Made by a program: the position numbers and the translations under genes
Part shown: positions 18,391-26,388 of the stretch, in pieces
Layout: every line of letters begins with the position of its first letter
Numbering within the stretch: the stretch's first letter is position 1
The notes under the pieces: generated by a model
Seen by the model: the letters and a program-made list of their open reading frames with translations, nothing else
Database searches by the model: none
Told to the model about the DNA's origin: nothing
Origin: Actibacterium ureilyticum
GTDB taxonomy: Bacteria; Pseudomonadota; Alphaproteobacteria; Rhodobacterales; Rhodobacteraceae
Assembly: GCF_002285435.1 (NCBI RefSeq)
Contig: NZ_NSBT01000007.1
Span: forward strand, 2,501-66,500
Length of the DNA: 64,000 nucleotides
Reading direction: 5' to 3'

Positions 18391-18410
18391 GCCCCGCCTG
18401 CGGGCGGGGC
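18391..18410 (+). other. GC-rich hairpin between the TRAP binding protein and its permease genes
   Basis: GCCCCGCC at 18391-18398 pairs perfectly with GGCGGGGC at 18403-18410 around a 4-base loop. It begins 8 bases after the binding-protein stop. There is only a short pyrimidine tail (atttcctt), so it is more likely a 3' mRNA stabiliser or partial terminator that raises binding-protein output over permease. Confidence 0.65.
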
Positions 18411-18434
18411 ATTTCCTTGGGCGGAGGGGCCGGG

Positions 18435-18974
18435 ATGAAGACTTTCGAGAACTGGATCGACCGGATCAGCATCGCATGCGTATCCGTCGCGTTGCTGGCG
18501 ATGATGTTGCAGATCGTGATCGACGTGTTCATGCGCAGCCTGTTGGGGTCGGGCTTTCCGTCGACCGCCGATCTGGTCAGCCGCTATTACATGGTCGCGA
18601 TCAGCCTGTTGCCGCTGGCGGTGACGGAAATCCACCGCCGCCATATCGAGGCGACGATCTTCACCGACGCGTTGCGTGGCGGCTGGCGGCAGGCGGTGGC
18701 CTGGCTGGGGATCGGCATCGGGCTGTGCGTGTTCGGGCTGATGGCCTATGCCACCTTTGGCGAGGCGATGAAGCAGACAACGCGGGGCGCCTATGTCGAG
18801 GTCGGCACAACCGTCTTTCAAACCTGGCCCAGTTACTGGATCCCGGCGCTGTCCTTCGCGCTGATGACGGTGGTGCTGCTGCTGCGGGTGTACCAGCTGG
18901 CGACCGGGCGGTTCGACCTGTCCGGTCATGACCCGATCGAAGAGGTCGACTCGACCGCCGGGGGGAACGCGTGA
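18435..18974 (+). CDS. TRAP transporter small membrane subunit (DctQ family)
   Basis: A 179-residue protein with four predicted membrane helices, at about 12-34, 48-68, 87-109 and 133-153. This is the standard DctQ layout. It bridges the binding protein and the large DctM permease. I chose the ATG at 18435 over an upstream in-frame start because it gives the usual N-terminus (MKTFENWIDRISIACVSVALL) and follows a GGAGG-rich stretch. Its stop overlaps the start of the DctM gene. Confidence 0.87.
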   Translation: MKTFENWIDRISIACVSVALLAMMLQIVIDVFMRSLLGSGFPSTADLVSRYYMVAISLLPLAVTEIHRRHIEATIFTDALRGGWRQAVAWLGIGIGLCVFGLMAYATFGEAMKQTTRGAYVEVGTTVFQTWPSYWIPALSFALMTVVLLLRVYQLATGRFDLSGHDPIEEVDSTAGGNA

Positions 18975-20254
18975 TGGATCCGGTCACCATCGGTATCGTC
19001 GCCGTTATCGCGATGCTGGCCCTGATCGCCCTGCGGGTGCCGATCGGCCTCAGCCTGATCTTCGTGTCCTTCCTGGGCATCATGGGCATCGCCGGGCCGC
19101 GCGCCGCGATGAGCATGCTGTCGACGATCCCCTATTCCTCGTCGGCCAGCTGGACGCTCAGCTCGATCCCGATGTTCCTGTTGATGGGGTATATCGCCTA
19201 TCACTCCGGCCTGACGCGCGGGCTGTTCGAGGCCGCACGCGTCTGGTGGGGCTGGCTGCCCGGTGGGCTGGCCATCGCGTCGCTGGGCGGGTCCAGCGGG
19301 TTTGCCGCCGTGTCGGGGTCTTCGGTGGCCTGTTCGGCGGCCATCGGGCGCATCGCCATCCCCGAGATGCACCGTCAGGGATACGATTTGCGGGTGGCCA
19401 CCGGATCGGTCGCCGCTGGCGGCACCATCGGCGCGCTGATCCCGCCGTCGATCATCCTGATCCTGTTCGGCATCCAGTCCAACGCGTCGATCAACGCGCT
19501 GTTCGTCGGCGGGCTGTTCGTGGGGCTTGCATCGCTGGTCTTTTACATCCTGGCCGTGCTGGCTGTCTGGCTGCGCACGCCCGAGGCGCTGCCCCGCGCC
19601 CAAGCCTATACCATGGGCGACCGCTGGGCCAAGACGCTGGAGATCTGGCCGGTGCTGCTGCTGATCCTGTCGGTGCTCGGCGGCCTGTTCGGCGGGATCT
19701 TCACCGCGACCGAGGCCGGGGCCTTTGGCGCGTTCATGGCGCTGGTCATCGGGGTGCTGCGCCGGTCGCTCAGCTGGGCGGGTTTCAAGGAAAGCCTGGT
19801 CGATACCCTGCTGGCGGCGGGCGCGCTGTTCATCATCGCCATCGGCGCGAACCTGTTCACCCGGCTGGTGGCGATGTCCGGCCTGTCGGTCGAAATCAGC
19901 GGCTTCGTCGAAGGCATGGGCCTGGGCACGACCGGGCTGCTGATCATGATCGCGCTGATCTATCTGGCGCTGGGCATGTTCCTGGAACCCATCGGCGCGC
20001 TGCTGCTGACGCTGCCGCTGTTTCTGCCGCTGATCGGGATGCACGGGGTCGACAAGGTCTGGTTCGGCATCCTTGTCGCGAAGCTGCTGGAAATCGGGAT
20101 GATCACGCCGCCGGTCGGGCTGAACGTCTTTGTCATACATTCGGTCGCCCGCGATTTCGTGAAGCTTGAACAGATCTTTGCCGGCATCGTGCCGTTTCTG
20201 ATCGCCGACCTTTTGCTGATCGCGATCCTGATCGCGACGCATGGCTTTTTCTGA
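18974..20254 (+). CDS. TRAP transporter large permease (DctM family)
   Basis: A 426-residue membrane protein with about 12 hydrophobic segments spread along its length, the normal size for DctM. Family landmarks include GGSSGFAAVSGSSVACSAAIGRIAIPEM (about 111-138), GGTIGALIPPSIILILFG (about 152-169) and MITPPVGLNVFVIHS near residue 380. It uses the sodium gradient to move the substrate delivered by the binding protein. GTG at 18971 or ATG at 18974 may be the start; the ATG overlaps the DctQ stop by one base. Confidence 0.9.
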   Translation: MDPVTIGIVAVIAMLALIALRVPIGLSLIFVSFLGIMGIAGPRAAMSMLSTIPYSSSASWTLSSIPMFLLMGYIAYHSGLTRGLFEAARVWWGWLPGGLAIASLGGSSGFAAVSGSSVACSAAIGRIAIPEMHRQGYDLRVATGSVAAGGTIGALIPPSIILILFGIQSNASINALFVGGLFVGLASLVFYILAVLAVWLRTPEALPRAQAYTMGDRWAKTLEIWPVLLLILSVLGGLFGGIFTATEAGAFGAFMALVIGVLRRSLSWAGFKESLVDTLLAAGALFIIAIGANLFTRLVAMSGLSVEISGFVEGMGLGTTGLLIMIALIYLALGMFLEPIGALLLTLPLFLPLIGMHGVDKVWFGILVAKLLEIGMITPPVGLNVFVIHSVARDFVKLEQIFAGIVPFLIADLLLIAILIATHGFF

Positions 20255-20265
20255 GGAGAGACCAG

Positions 20266-21033
20266 ATGCAGATTGCCGATGAAATCGCCCTGGTGACCGG
20301 GGGGGCAAGCGGGCTGGGCGCGGCAACCGCGCGCCGTCTGGCCGCCGCGGGCGCGCGGGTGGCGGTGATCGACCGCAGCGCCGATGCCGCCGCTGAGGTC
20401 GCGGACGAAATCGGCGGGGTGGCTCATGCCGCCGATGTCACCGACGAAGCCGCCGTCGACGCCGCGTTTGCCGCCGTGACAACCGCCCTTGGCCGCGCCC
20501 CGCGCATCGTGGCCAATTGCGCTGGCATCGGCACCGCCGCGCGGATACTGCCCCGCGACGGGACCCTGCCCATCGACAGCTTTCGCCGCACGGTCGAGGT
20601 CAACCTGATCGGCACCTATATCGTGCTGAGCATCGCCGCCCGCGCAATGGCCGCGCTGGATCCGGTGGACCAGGACGGCGCGCGCGGCGTCATCATCAAC
20701 ACCGCATCCGTCGCCTGGCAGGACGGCCAGATCGGACAGGCCGCCTATGCCGCGTCGAAAGGCGGCGTCGCGTCGCTGACCCTGCCGGCGGCGCGGGAAC
20801 TGGCCCGGTTCGGCATCCGCGTGATGACCGTGGCGCCGGGCCTGTTCGAAACCCCGATGGCCAGTGGCCTGCCGCCCGAGGCACGTGCCGCGCTCGAGGC
20901 CGGATTGCCATTCCCGTCCCGCATGGGCCGCCCGGACGAATTCGCGATGCTGGTTCAGTCCATTGTCGAGAATCCGCTGCTGAACGGCGAGGTCATCCGC
21001 CTCGACAGTGCCGTCCGGCTGGCCCCCAAATAA
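20266..21033 (+). CDS. Short-chain dehydrogenase, probable 3-hydroxyacyl-CoA dehydrogenase
   Basis: A 255-residue classical SDR. The cofactor motif VTGGASGLGAATA is at about 10-22, an Asp after strand 2 (VIDRS) indicates NAD preference, NCAGIG is at about 85-90, and the catalytic Ser and YxxxK appear in NTASVAWQDGQIGQAAYAASKGG. The sequence resembles HSD17B10-type 3-hydroxyacyl-CoA dehydrogenases. With the adjacent hydratase and CoA ligase it would oxidise the beta-hydroxy thioester made from a hydroxycinnamoyl-CoA. This matches the beta-oxidative deacetylation pathway described in Agrobacterium fabrum. Confidence 0.85.
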   Translation: MQIADEIALVTGGASGLGAATARRLAAAGARVAVIDRSADAAAEVADEIGGVAHAADVTDEAAVDAAFAAVTTALGRAPRIVANCAGIGTAARILPRDGTLPIDSFRRTVEVNLIGTYIVLSIAARAMAALDPVDQDGARGVIINTASVAWQDGQIGQAAYAASKGGVASLTLPAARELARFGIRVMTVAPGLFETPMASGLPPEARAALEAGLPFPSRMGRPDEFAMLVQSIVENPLLNGEVIRLDSAVRLAPK

Positions 21034-21043
21034 GGAACGCACC

Positions 21044-21811
21044 ATGACAGGCACCTATACCCAAGGCCGCATAGACGGCCAGATCGCCGAACTTTCCCTG
21101 ATCCGCGAGGATAAACGAAACGCCATGTCCGACGGGCTGCTTGCCGAGATCGAGGCGTTCTATACCGCGCTGCCCGCCGAGGTGCGGGTGGTGATCCTGC
21201 ACGGGACGGGCGGGCATTTCTGCTCCGGGCTGGATCTGGCCGAGCATGTCTCGCGCAGCGCCGAGGAAGGGGTGCATCACTCGCGCAACTGGCACCGGGT
21301 GATGGACATGATCCAGTATGGCGGCACGGTCACGGTCAGCGCCATGACCGGCGCTGTGATCGGCGGCGGGCTTGAGCTGGCCTGTGCCACCCATGTGCGC
21401 ATCGCCGAGCCGTCCGTCATGTTCCAGCTGCCCGAGGGGCGGCGCGGCATCTTCGTGGGGGGCGGCGCGACGGTGCGCGTGGGCCGCATCCTGGGCGCCG
21501 ACCGCATGGTCGAGATGATGCTGACGGGCCGGAAATACGATGCCGACGAGGGGCTGCGCCTGGGCCTGACCCATTACAGCGTGGCCGAGGGCGCGGCGCT
21601 GCCGATGGCGCGCGAGCTGGCCGCGCGCATCGCCGACAATGCGCCCATGTCCAACTATTTCATGGTGAACGCGCTGCCACGGATCGCCGACATGTCGCGC
21701 GCCGACGGGCTGTTCACCGAAAGCCTGGCCGCCGCCCTGGTCCAGACCACGCCCGACGCCGAGGAGGGGCTGAAGGCATTTCTTGAAAAACGCGCGCCGG
21801 TGTTCCGCTGA
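21044..21811 (+). CDS. Enoyl-CoA hydratase/isomerase family protein
   Basis: A 255-residue crotonase-fold enzyme. The oxyanion-hole segments are HGTGGHFCSGLDLAEH (about 57-72) and AMTGAVIGGGLELACATHVRIAE (about 99-121), and the region after them reads FQLPEGRRGIFVGGGATVR. In this operon it should hydrate the double bond of a hydroxycinnamoyl-CoA without cleaving it, since a dehydrogenase and a hydrolase follow. A hydratase-lyase (Ech/HCHL) giving an aldehyde is the alternative, but no vanillin-type dehydrogenase gene is present. I chose the ATG at 21044 because it follows a GGAACG site and the SDR stop by 10 bases. Confidence 0.85.
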   Translation: MTGTYTQGRIDGQIAELSLIREDKRNAMSDGLLAEIEAFYTALPAEVRVVILHGTGGHFCSGLDLAEHVSRSAEEGVHHSRNWHRVMDMIQYGGTVTVSAMTGAVIGGGLELACATHVRIAEPSVMFQLPEGRRGIFVGGGATVRVGRILGADRMVEMMLTGRKYDADEGLRLGLTHYSVAEGAALPMARELAARIADNAPMSNYFMVNALPRIADMSRADGLFTESLAAALVQTTPDAEEGLKAFLEKRAPVFR

Positions 21812-21837
21812 ACATCGCACCTTGGGGGGAGGAACCC

Positions 21838-23715
21838 ATGACCACCATCACCGAAATCGAGAAGGCGCCCACAGGCACCGCCGAACGCGCCGACTGGGCG
21901 CGGCGCCATACCCTGACCAAGTTCGTGCCGCACCGCGTGACGCGCCAGGACCGGGCCGATGGCACGATCCTTCTGACCTCGGGCTATGCGCTGCCGGACC
22001 CCGCGCCGAACACCGGCGCATGGCTGCACCATTGGGCCGTCGCCGCACCTTATCGCGTGGCGGTGTCCGAACGCCCCGCCAAGGGGCCGGGCTGGCGCAA
22101 CGTGACCTATGGCGAGCTGCTGGTGCAGGTGCGCGCGGTGGCCTCGCATCTGGTGGCGCGCGGGCTGGGGCAGGGGGACACGATTGCCATCATGTCCGGC
22201 AATGGCCTGGACCACCTGATCCTGTCGCTGGCCGCGCAATATGTGGGCGTGCCCGTGGTCCCGCTGGCCGAACAGTATTCCCTGATCGCCGAGGCGCATG
22301 GCCGCCTGATCTATGTGCTGGATCGGGTGAAACCCGCGATGGCCTTTGTCGACGATGCCACGCGCTATGCCGCCGCGCTGGAGCTGCCGCAGCTGGACGG
22401 GGTGGAGATCGTGGCCTGTCGCGGCGAATGTGCGCGGCCCGTCACCCGGATGGATGACCTGATGGATGCCGATGACAGCGTCGATGTCGACGCCGCGCAT
22501 GCCAAGGTCGGGCCGGATACGCTGGCCAAGATCCTGTTCACATCGGGCTCCAGCTCGGACCCCAAGGGGGTGCTGACGACGCACCGCATGATGTGCGTGA
22601 ACCAGGCCCAGATCGCGACCATCCTGCCGTTTCTGAAAGATCACGCGCCGCGCATCACCGACTGGCTGCCGTGGAACCACGTCTTTGGCGGCAGCCACAA
22701 CGTCAACATGATGCTGGCCAATGGCGGCACGCTGACCATCGACAGCGGCAAGCCAACCGGCCCGGCCTTTGCCACGACGCTGAAAAACCGGATCGACCGG
22801 CCCGGCACGCTGGCCTTCAACGTGCCGGTGGGCTGGTCGATGATGGTCGATGCCCTGACCGAGATGCCCGACACCCGGCGCGAGATCATCAAGGAACAGC
22901 AGCTTCTGTTCTATGCCGGCGCGTCGCTGCCGCAGGACGTGTGGGAGGCGCTTGAAAACTTCTGCCTCGAGGCGCGCGGCGGGCTGCCGTTGATGATTTC
23001 GTCCTGGGGGCTGACGGAAACCGCGCCCGCCTGTCTGGCGGTGCACGAACCCATCGGGCGGTCTGGCGTGATCGGTGTGCCGCTGCCCGGCGTCACGATC
23101 AAGCTGATCCCCGATGACGAGATGCGCTGCGAGGTGCGGGTGAAGGGGCCGAACGTGATGACGGCCTATTACAACGACCCCGACAAGACCGCCGCCGCCT
23201 TCGATGACGAGGGGTTCTTCATCACCGGCGATGCGGTCAAATTCGTCGACCCCGACGATGCGGCGCGCGGGCTGATCTTTGATGGCCGCGTGTCCGAGGA
23301 TTTCAAACTGGAAACCGGCACCTGGGTCCAGGCCGGTACCCTGCGGATGAAGGCGCTGGGCGCGCTGGCGGGGCTGGCCTCCGACGTGGTGGTCTGCGGG
23401 CATGACCGGGGCGAGATCGGGTTGTTCGTCTTTCCCGCCCCCGGCGCGGCCGAGCCCGGCAATGTCACCCGTGGCGCGGTGACCGACGCCCATCTGATGG
23501 CCCGGATCGAAGAGCGCCTGCGCGCGATGAACGGCACCGTCACCGGATCGGCCAAGCGGATCACCCGCGCGCTGATCCTGGCCGAGCCGCCCTCGCTGAA
23601 AGCGAACGAGGTCACGGACAAGGGTTCGCTCAACATCAACAACATCCTGAAGAAACGCGCCGACCTGCTGGAACGGCTTTACGACAACGAAGACCCGGCG
23701 CTGATCCGGGTGTGA
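21838..23715 (+). CDS. Feruloyl-CoA-synthetase-like AMP-dependent ligase
   Basis: A 625-residue acyl-CoA synthetase of the feruloyl-CoA synthetase type. The AMP-binding P-loop is ILFTSGSSSDPKGVLTTHRMM (about 231-251). Other landmarks are WLPWNHVFGGSHNVNMML, the SSWGLTETAP motif (about 388-397) and DGRVSEDFKLETGTWV, which replaces the common DRxKD..K hinge in this clade. It activates an aromatic acid with ATP and CoA. The HVFGG..N segment and the long N-terminal part are features I associate with feruloyl/caffeoyl-CoA synthetases. It is the committed step of the proposed hydroxycinnamate route. Confidence 0.85.
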   Translation: MTTITEIEKAPTGTAERADWARRHTLTKFVPHRVTRQDRADGTILLTSGYALPDPAPNTGAWLHHWAVAAPYRVAVSERPAKGPGWRNVTYGELLVQVRAVASHLVARGLGQGDTIAIMSGNGLDHLILSLAAQYVGVPVVPLAEQYSLIAEAHGRLIYVLDRVKPAMAFVDDATRYAAALELPQLDGVEIVACRGECARPVTRMDDLMDADDSVDVDAAHAKVGPDTLAKILFTSGSSSDPKGVLTTHRMMCVNQAQIATILPFLKDHAPRITDWLPWNHVFGGSHNVNMMLANGGTLTIDSGKPTGPAFATTLKNRIDRPGTLAFNVPVGWSMMVDALTEMPDTRREIIKEQQLLFYAGASLPQDVWEALENFCLEARGGLPLMISSWGLTETAPACLAVHEPIGRSGVIGVPLPGVTIKLIPDDEMRCEVRVKGPNVMTAYYNDPDKTAAAFDDEGFFITGDAVKFVDPDDAARGLIFDGRVSEDFKLETGTWVQAGTLRMKALGALAGLASDVVVCGHDRGEIGLFVFPAPGAAEPGNVTRGAVTDAHLMARIEERLRAMNGTVTGSAKRITRALILAEPPSLKANEVTDKGSLNINNILKKRADLLERLYDNEDPALIRV

Positions 23716-23724
23716 GGTAGGACA

Positions 23725-24597
23725 ATGATAGATTTCTCGAAGATCCGCGCGATCGACTTTCACACCCATGCCGAAGAGCCCTGTGGCTGTCATGCCGATG
23801 ACGGCTATGACGATCTGATGTCGACCATGGCCAATTACTTTGGCGCACCATGGCAGCACCCGCCAACCATCCCGCAGACCGCCGCCCATTACCGCCAGCA
23901 CAATATCGCGGCGGTGATCTTCCCGGTGGATGCCGAGCGCGAGACCGGTTACCGGCGCTATAACAACTACGAGGTTGCCGAGGCCTGCGCGGCCGAGGCC
24001 GATATCTTGATCCCGTTTGCGTCCATCGACCCGCACAAGGGCAAGCTGGGTGCGCGCGAGGCCCGCGATCTGGTGGAAAACCACGGCATTCAGGGCTTCA
24101 AGCTGCACCCGACGATGCAGGGGTTCTATCCCAATGACCGGCTGGCCTATCCGCTGTACGAGGCGATTGCCGAAACCGGCAAGCCGGTGCTGTTTCACAC
24201 CGGCCAGACAGGTGTGGGGTCGGGAATGCGCGGCGGCAACGGCATGCGGCTGAAATACTCCAACCCGATGTATATGGACGATGTGGCGGTCGATTTCCCC
24301 GATATGCCCATCATCCTGGCGCACCCGTCCTTCCCCTGGCAGGAAGAGGCGCTGTCGGTCGCCCAGCACAAGCCCAACGTCTATATCGACCTCAGCGGCT
24401 GGTCGCCGAAATACTTCCCCAAGATCCTGGTGCAATACGCCAACACGATCCTGAAGAAGAAGATGCTGTTCGGCTCCGACTGGCCGATGATCGCGCCGGA
24501 AAAATGGCTGAACGCCTTCGACCAGGCCGATTTCCGCGACGATGTGCGCCCGCTGATCCTGAAGGACAACGCGATGCGGCTGTTGGGGCTGTCATGA
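23725..24597 (+). CDS. Amidohydrolase-2 family protein, proposed 4-hydroxyphenyl-beta-ketoacyl-CoA hydrolase
   Basis: A 290-residue metal-dependent hydrolase. The first metal motif is DFHTHAEEP (HxH, about residues 12-20), then GFKLHPTMQGFYPND, the active His in VLFHTGQTG (about 156-164), HPSFPW, and the terminal Asp in LFGSDWPM (about 249-256). A homologous amidohydrolase in the Agrobacterium fabrum ferulate locus acts on the beta-ketoacyl-CoA and releases the aromatic acid; the shared gene company supports the same role here. It starts 9 bases after the ligase and its stop overlaps the next gene (ATGA). Confidence 0.8.
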   Translation: MIDFSKIRAIDFHTHAEEPCGCHADDGYDDLMSTMANYFGAPWQHPPTIPQTAAHYRQHNIAAVIFPVDAERETGYRRYNNYEVAEACAAEADILIPFASIDPHKGKLGAREARDLVENHGIQGFKLHPTMQGFYPNDRLAYPLYEAIAETGKPVLFHTGQTGVGSGMRGGNGMRLKYSNPMYMDDVAVDFPDMPIILAHPSFPWQEEALSVAQHKPNVYIDLSGWSPKYFPKILVQYANTILKKKMLFGSDWPMIAPEKWLNAFDQADFRDDVRPLILKDNAMRLLGLS

Positions 24598-26168
24598 CCG
24601 ATTTTCACGCGCCAACCGACGACATCCTGTTTTCGTTGCGCCATGTGGCGCGGGCCGACCGGCTGCCGGATTGGGATGATGAGCTGGCCGCGGCGATCAT
24701 CGGCGCGTTCGCCGAATTCGCCGAGGGGCGCATCGCGCCGCTGGATGCGGTGGGCGACGCCCAGGGCTGCCGGCTCGACGGTGGCCGGGTGCGGATGCCC
24801 GATGGCTTTGCGGATCTGTTCCACGAACTGGCCGCGCAGGGCTGGCAGGGGCTGACGGCGCCCGAAGAACACGGCGGACAGGGCCAGGGCGCCATCGTTC
24901 TGGCCGGGGTCAGCGAGATTTTCAGCGGCGCCAACCATGCGTTGCAGATGGTCTGTTCGCTGGCCCCGGCGGCGATCAGCACGCTCCGGCATTTCGGCAC
25001 CGCGCCGCAACAGGCCGCCTATATCCCGCTGCTGGCCGAAGGCCGCTGGCTGGCGACCATGGCCCTGACCGAGCCGGGCGCCGGATCCGATCTGTCGGCC
25101 ATCCGCACGCGCGCGACCGCCCATGGCAACGGCTGGCGCATCAATGGCGAGAAGATCTTCATCTCGGGCGGCGATCAGGACATGTCGCAGGGCATCCTGC
25201 ACCTGGTGCTGGCGCGGTCCGGCCCGCCGGATTCGGGGGTGCGGGGGCTTAGCCTTTATGCCTGCCCTTCGGATCTGGAGGACGGCACGCGCAACGCGAT
25301 CAAGGTCACCCGCATCGAAGAGAAACTGGGCCTGCACGCCTCGCCCACCTGCCAGATGGCATTCGACGATGCGGTGGGCTATCTGGTCGGCGAAGAGGGC
25401 GCGGGGCTGAAGGCGATGTTCGCGATGATGAACCACGCCCGGCTCGATGTCGGGTTGCAGGGCGTGGCTCATGCCGCGCGGGCGGCCGATCTGGCAGCGC
25501 GCTATGCCGCTGACCGGGTTCAGGGGCGCGATGCGGCGGGCCAACCGGCCACCATCGACAGCCACGCCGATGTCGCGCGCATGATCGACACCTGCGATGC
25601 GCTGGCCATTGGCGGCCGGGCGCTGTGCCATATCACGCTGGTGGCGCAGGAACGGGGCGACGCGCCCGATTTCGTGGAGTTCATGACGCCGGTCTGCAAG
25701 TATTTCTGTACCGAGGCAGGAACGCGTGCCGCCGATCTGGCGATCCAGGTGATGGGCGGCTACGGCTATCTGCGCGAATACGGCGCCGAACAGAACTGGC
25801 GCGACGCGCGCATCTGCGCGATCTACGAAGGCACGAACGGCATCCATGCCAGAACGACGGCGACCCGGTCGCTGGCGTTGAACGGCGGGGCGGGCGCGCG
25901 GGCCTTTGCCGCGTTCATCCGCGACAGCGGCCCGCAGATGGCCGATACGCTGGCCGAATGGCAGGCCGCCGCGCAACAGATCGCCCGGGACCCGGAAGCC
26001 GTGCAGGGCGCACACGCGTTCATGGAACAGACCTGCACCCTGGCCTATCGCGCCGTCTGGGCGCGCATCGCGGCGGTGGCCGATGCCGCGCCCGATGCCG
26101 CGCGCCTGCACCGGCTGGCGGCCCGGGTCAATCGGGCCCATGACCGTCAGGTGCCTCTGGAAGCCTGA
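24594..26168 (+). CDS. Acyl-CoA dehydrogenase
   Basis: A 524-residue FAD-dependent acyl-CoA dehydrogenase, longer than the 380-residue core family. That fits the large subgroup often found in aryl-propionate pathways. Landmarks are LTAPEEHGGQGQG, MALTEPGAGSDLSAIRTRA (about 157-175), INGEKIFISGGDQDM, EKLGLHASPTCQMAFDDA, and the C-terminal MGGYGYLREYGAEQNWRDARICAIYEGTNGIH. It could oxidise phenylpropanoyl-CoA (dihydro) substrates to cinnamoyl-CoA, widening the range of the operon. It overlaps the amidohydrolase stop and is the last gene; a long hairpin follows at 26180. Confidence 0.87.
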   Translation: MTDFHAPTDDILFSLRHVARADRLPDWDDELAAAIIGAFAEFAEGRIAPLDAVGDAQGCRLDGGRVRMPDGFADLFHELAAQGWQGLTAPEEHGGQGQGAIVLAGVSEIFSGANHALQMVCSLAPAAISTLRHFGTAPQQAAYIPLLAEGRWLATMALTEPGAGSDLSAIRTRATAHGNGWRINGEKIFISGGDQDMSQGILHLVLARSGPPDSGVRGLSLYACPSDLEDGTRNAIKVTRIEEKLGLHASPTCQMAFDDAVGYLVGEEGAGLKAMFAMMNHARLDVGLQGVAHAARAADLAARYAADRVQGRDAAGQPATIDSHADVARMIDTCDALAIGGRALCHITLVAQERGDAPDFVEFMTPVCKYFCTEAGTRAADLAIQVMGGYGYLREYGAEQNWRDARICAIYEGTNGIHARTTATRSLALNGGAGARAFAAFIRDSGPQMADTLAEWQAAAQQIARDPEAVQGAHAFMEQTCTLAYRAVWARIAAVADAAPDAARLHRLAARVNRAHDRQVPLEA

Positions 26169-26179
26169 GGTCAAAGACA

Positions 26180-26234
26180 CCCTCAAGCTTGGCGGAACGT
26201 CGACATATGGTCCGTTCGATGCCGGGCTTGAGGG
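26180..26234 (+). terminator. Long hairpin after the hydroxycinnamate operon
   Basis: CCCTCAAGCTTGGC at 26180-26193 pairs with GCCGGGCTTGAGGG at 26221-26234, giving 14 pairs including two G-U. GAACG (26195-26199) and CGTTC (26213-26217) form an inner stem. It begins 12 bases after the acyl-CoA dehydrogenase stop. There is no T-run, so it may stabilise or end the transcript rather than act as a classical terminator. Confidence 0.5.
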
Positions 26235-26388
26235 CGGCGGCCCGCGCCTTTTCCGGCGGCCCGTCACCTGTGCGGGGGGTGCTCGCGGGCTCCGCACCGT
26301 TATGTGAAAATGTGTCAACATCCTGGGCGCGCACAAGCGGCTATATCGGTGTCGTTAACCTCCAACCACACCCATACAGGATAAAGAC

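Noticed and set aside
17202-18929. Minus-strand open frame of 575 codons opposite the TRAP genes
   Set aside because: The translation is Arg/His/Gln/Gly-rich without hydrophobic structure and lies exactly antisense to dctP and dctQ, which have clear family motifs.
21044-21811. Feruloyl-CoA hydratase-lyase (vanillin-forming) for the crotonase-fold gene
   Set aside because: No vanillin dehydrogenase is nearby, and the SDR and amidohydrolase fit a non-cleaving hydratase better.
21655-24435. Minus-strand open frame of 926 codons
   Set aside because: It is an antisense shadow of the hydratase, CoA ligase and amidohydrolase genes, a common effect in high-GC DNA.
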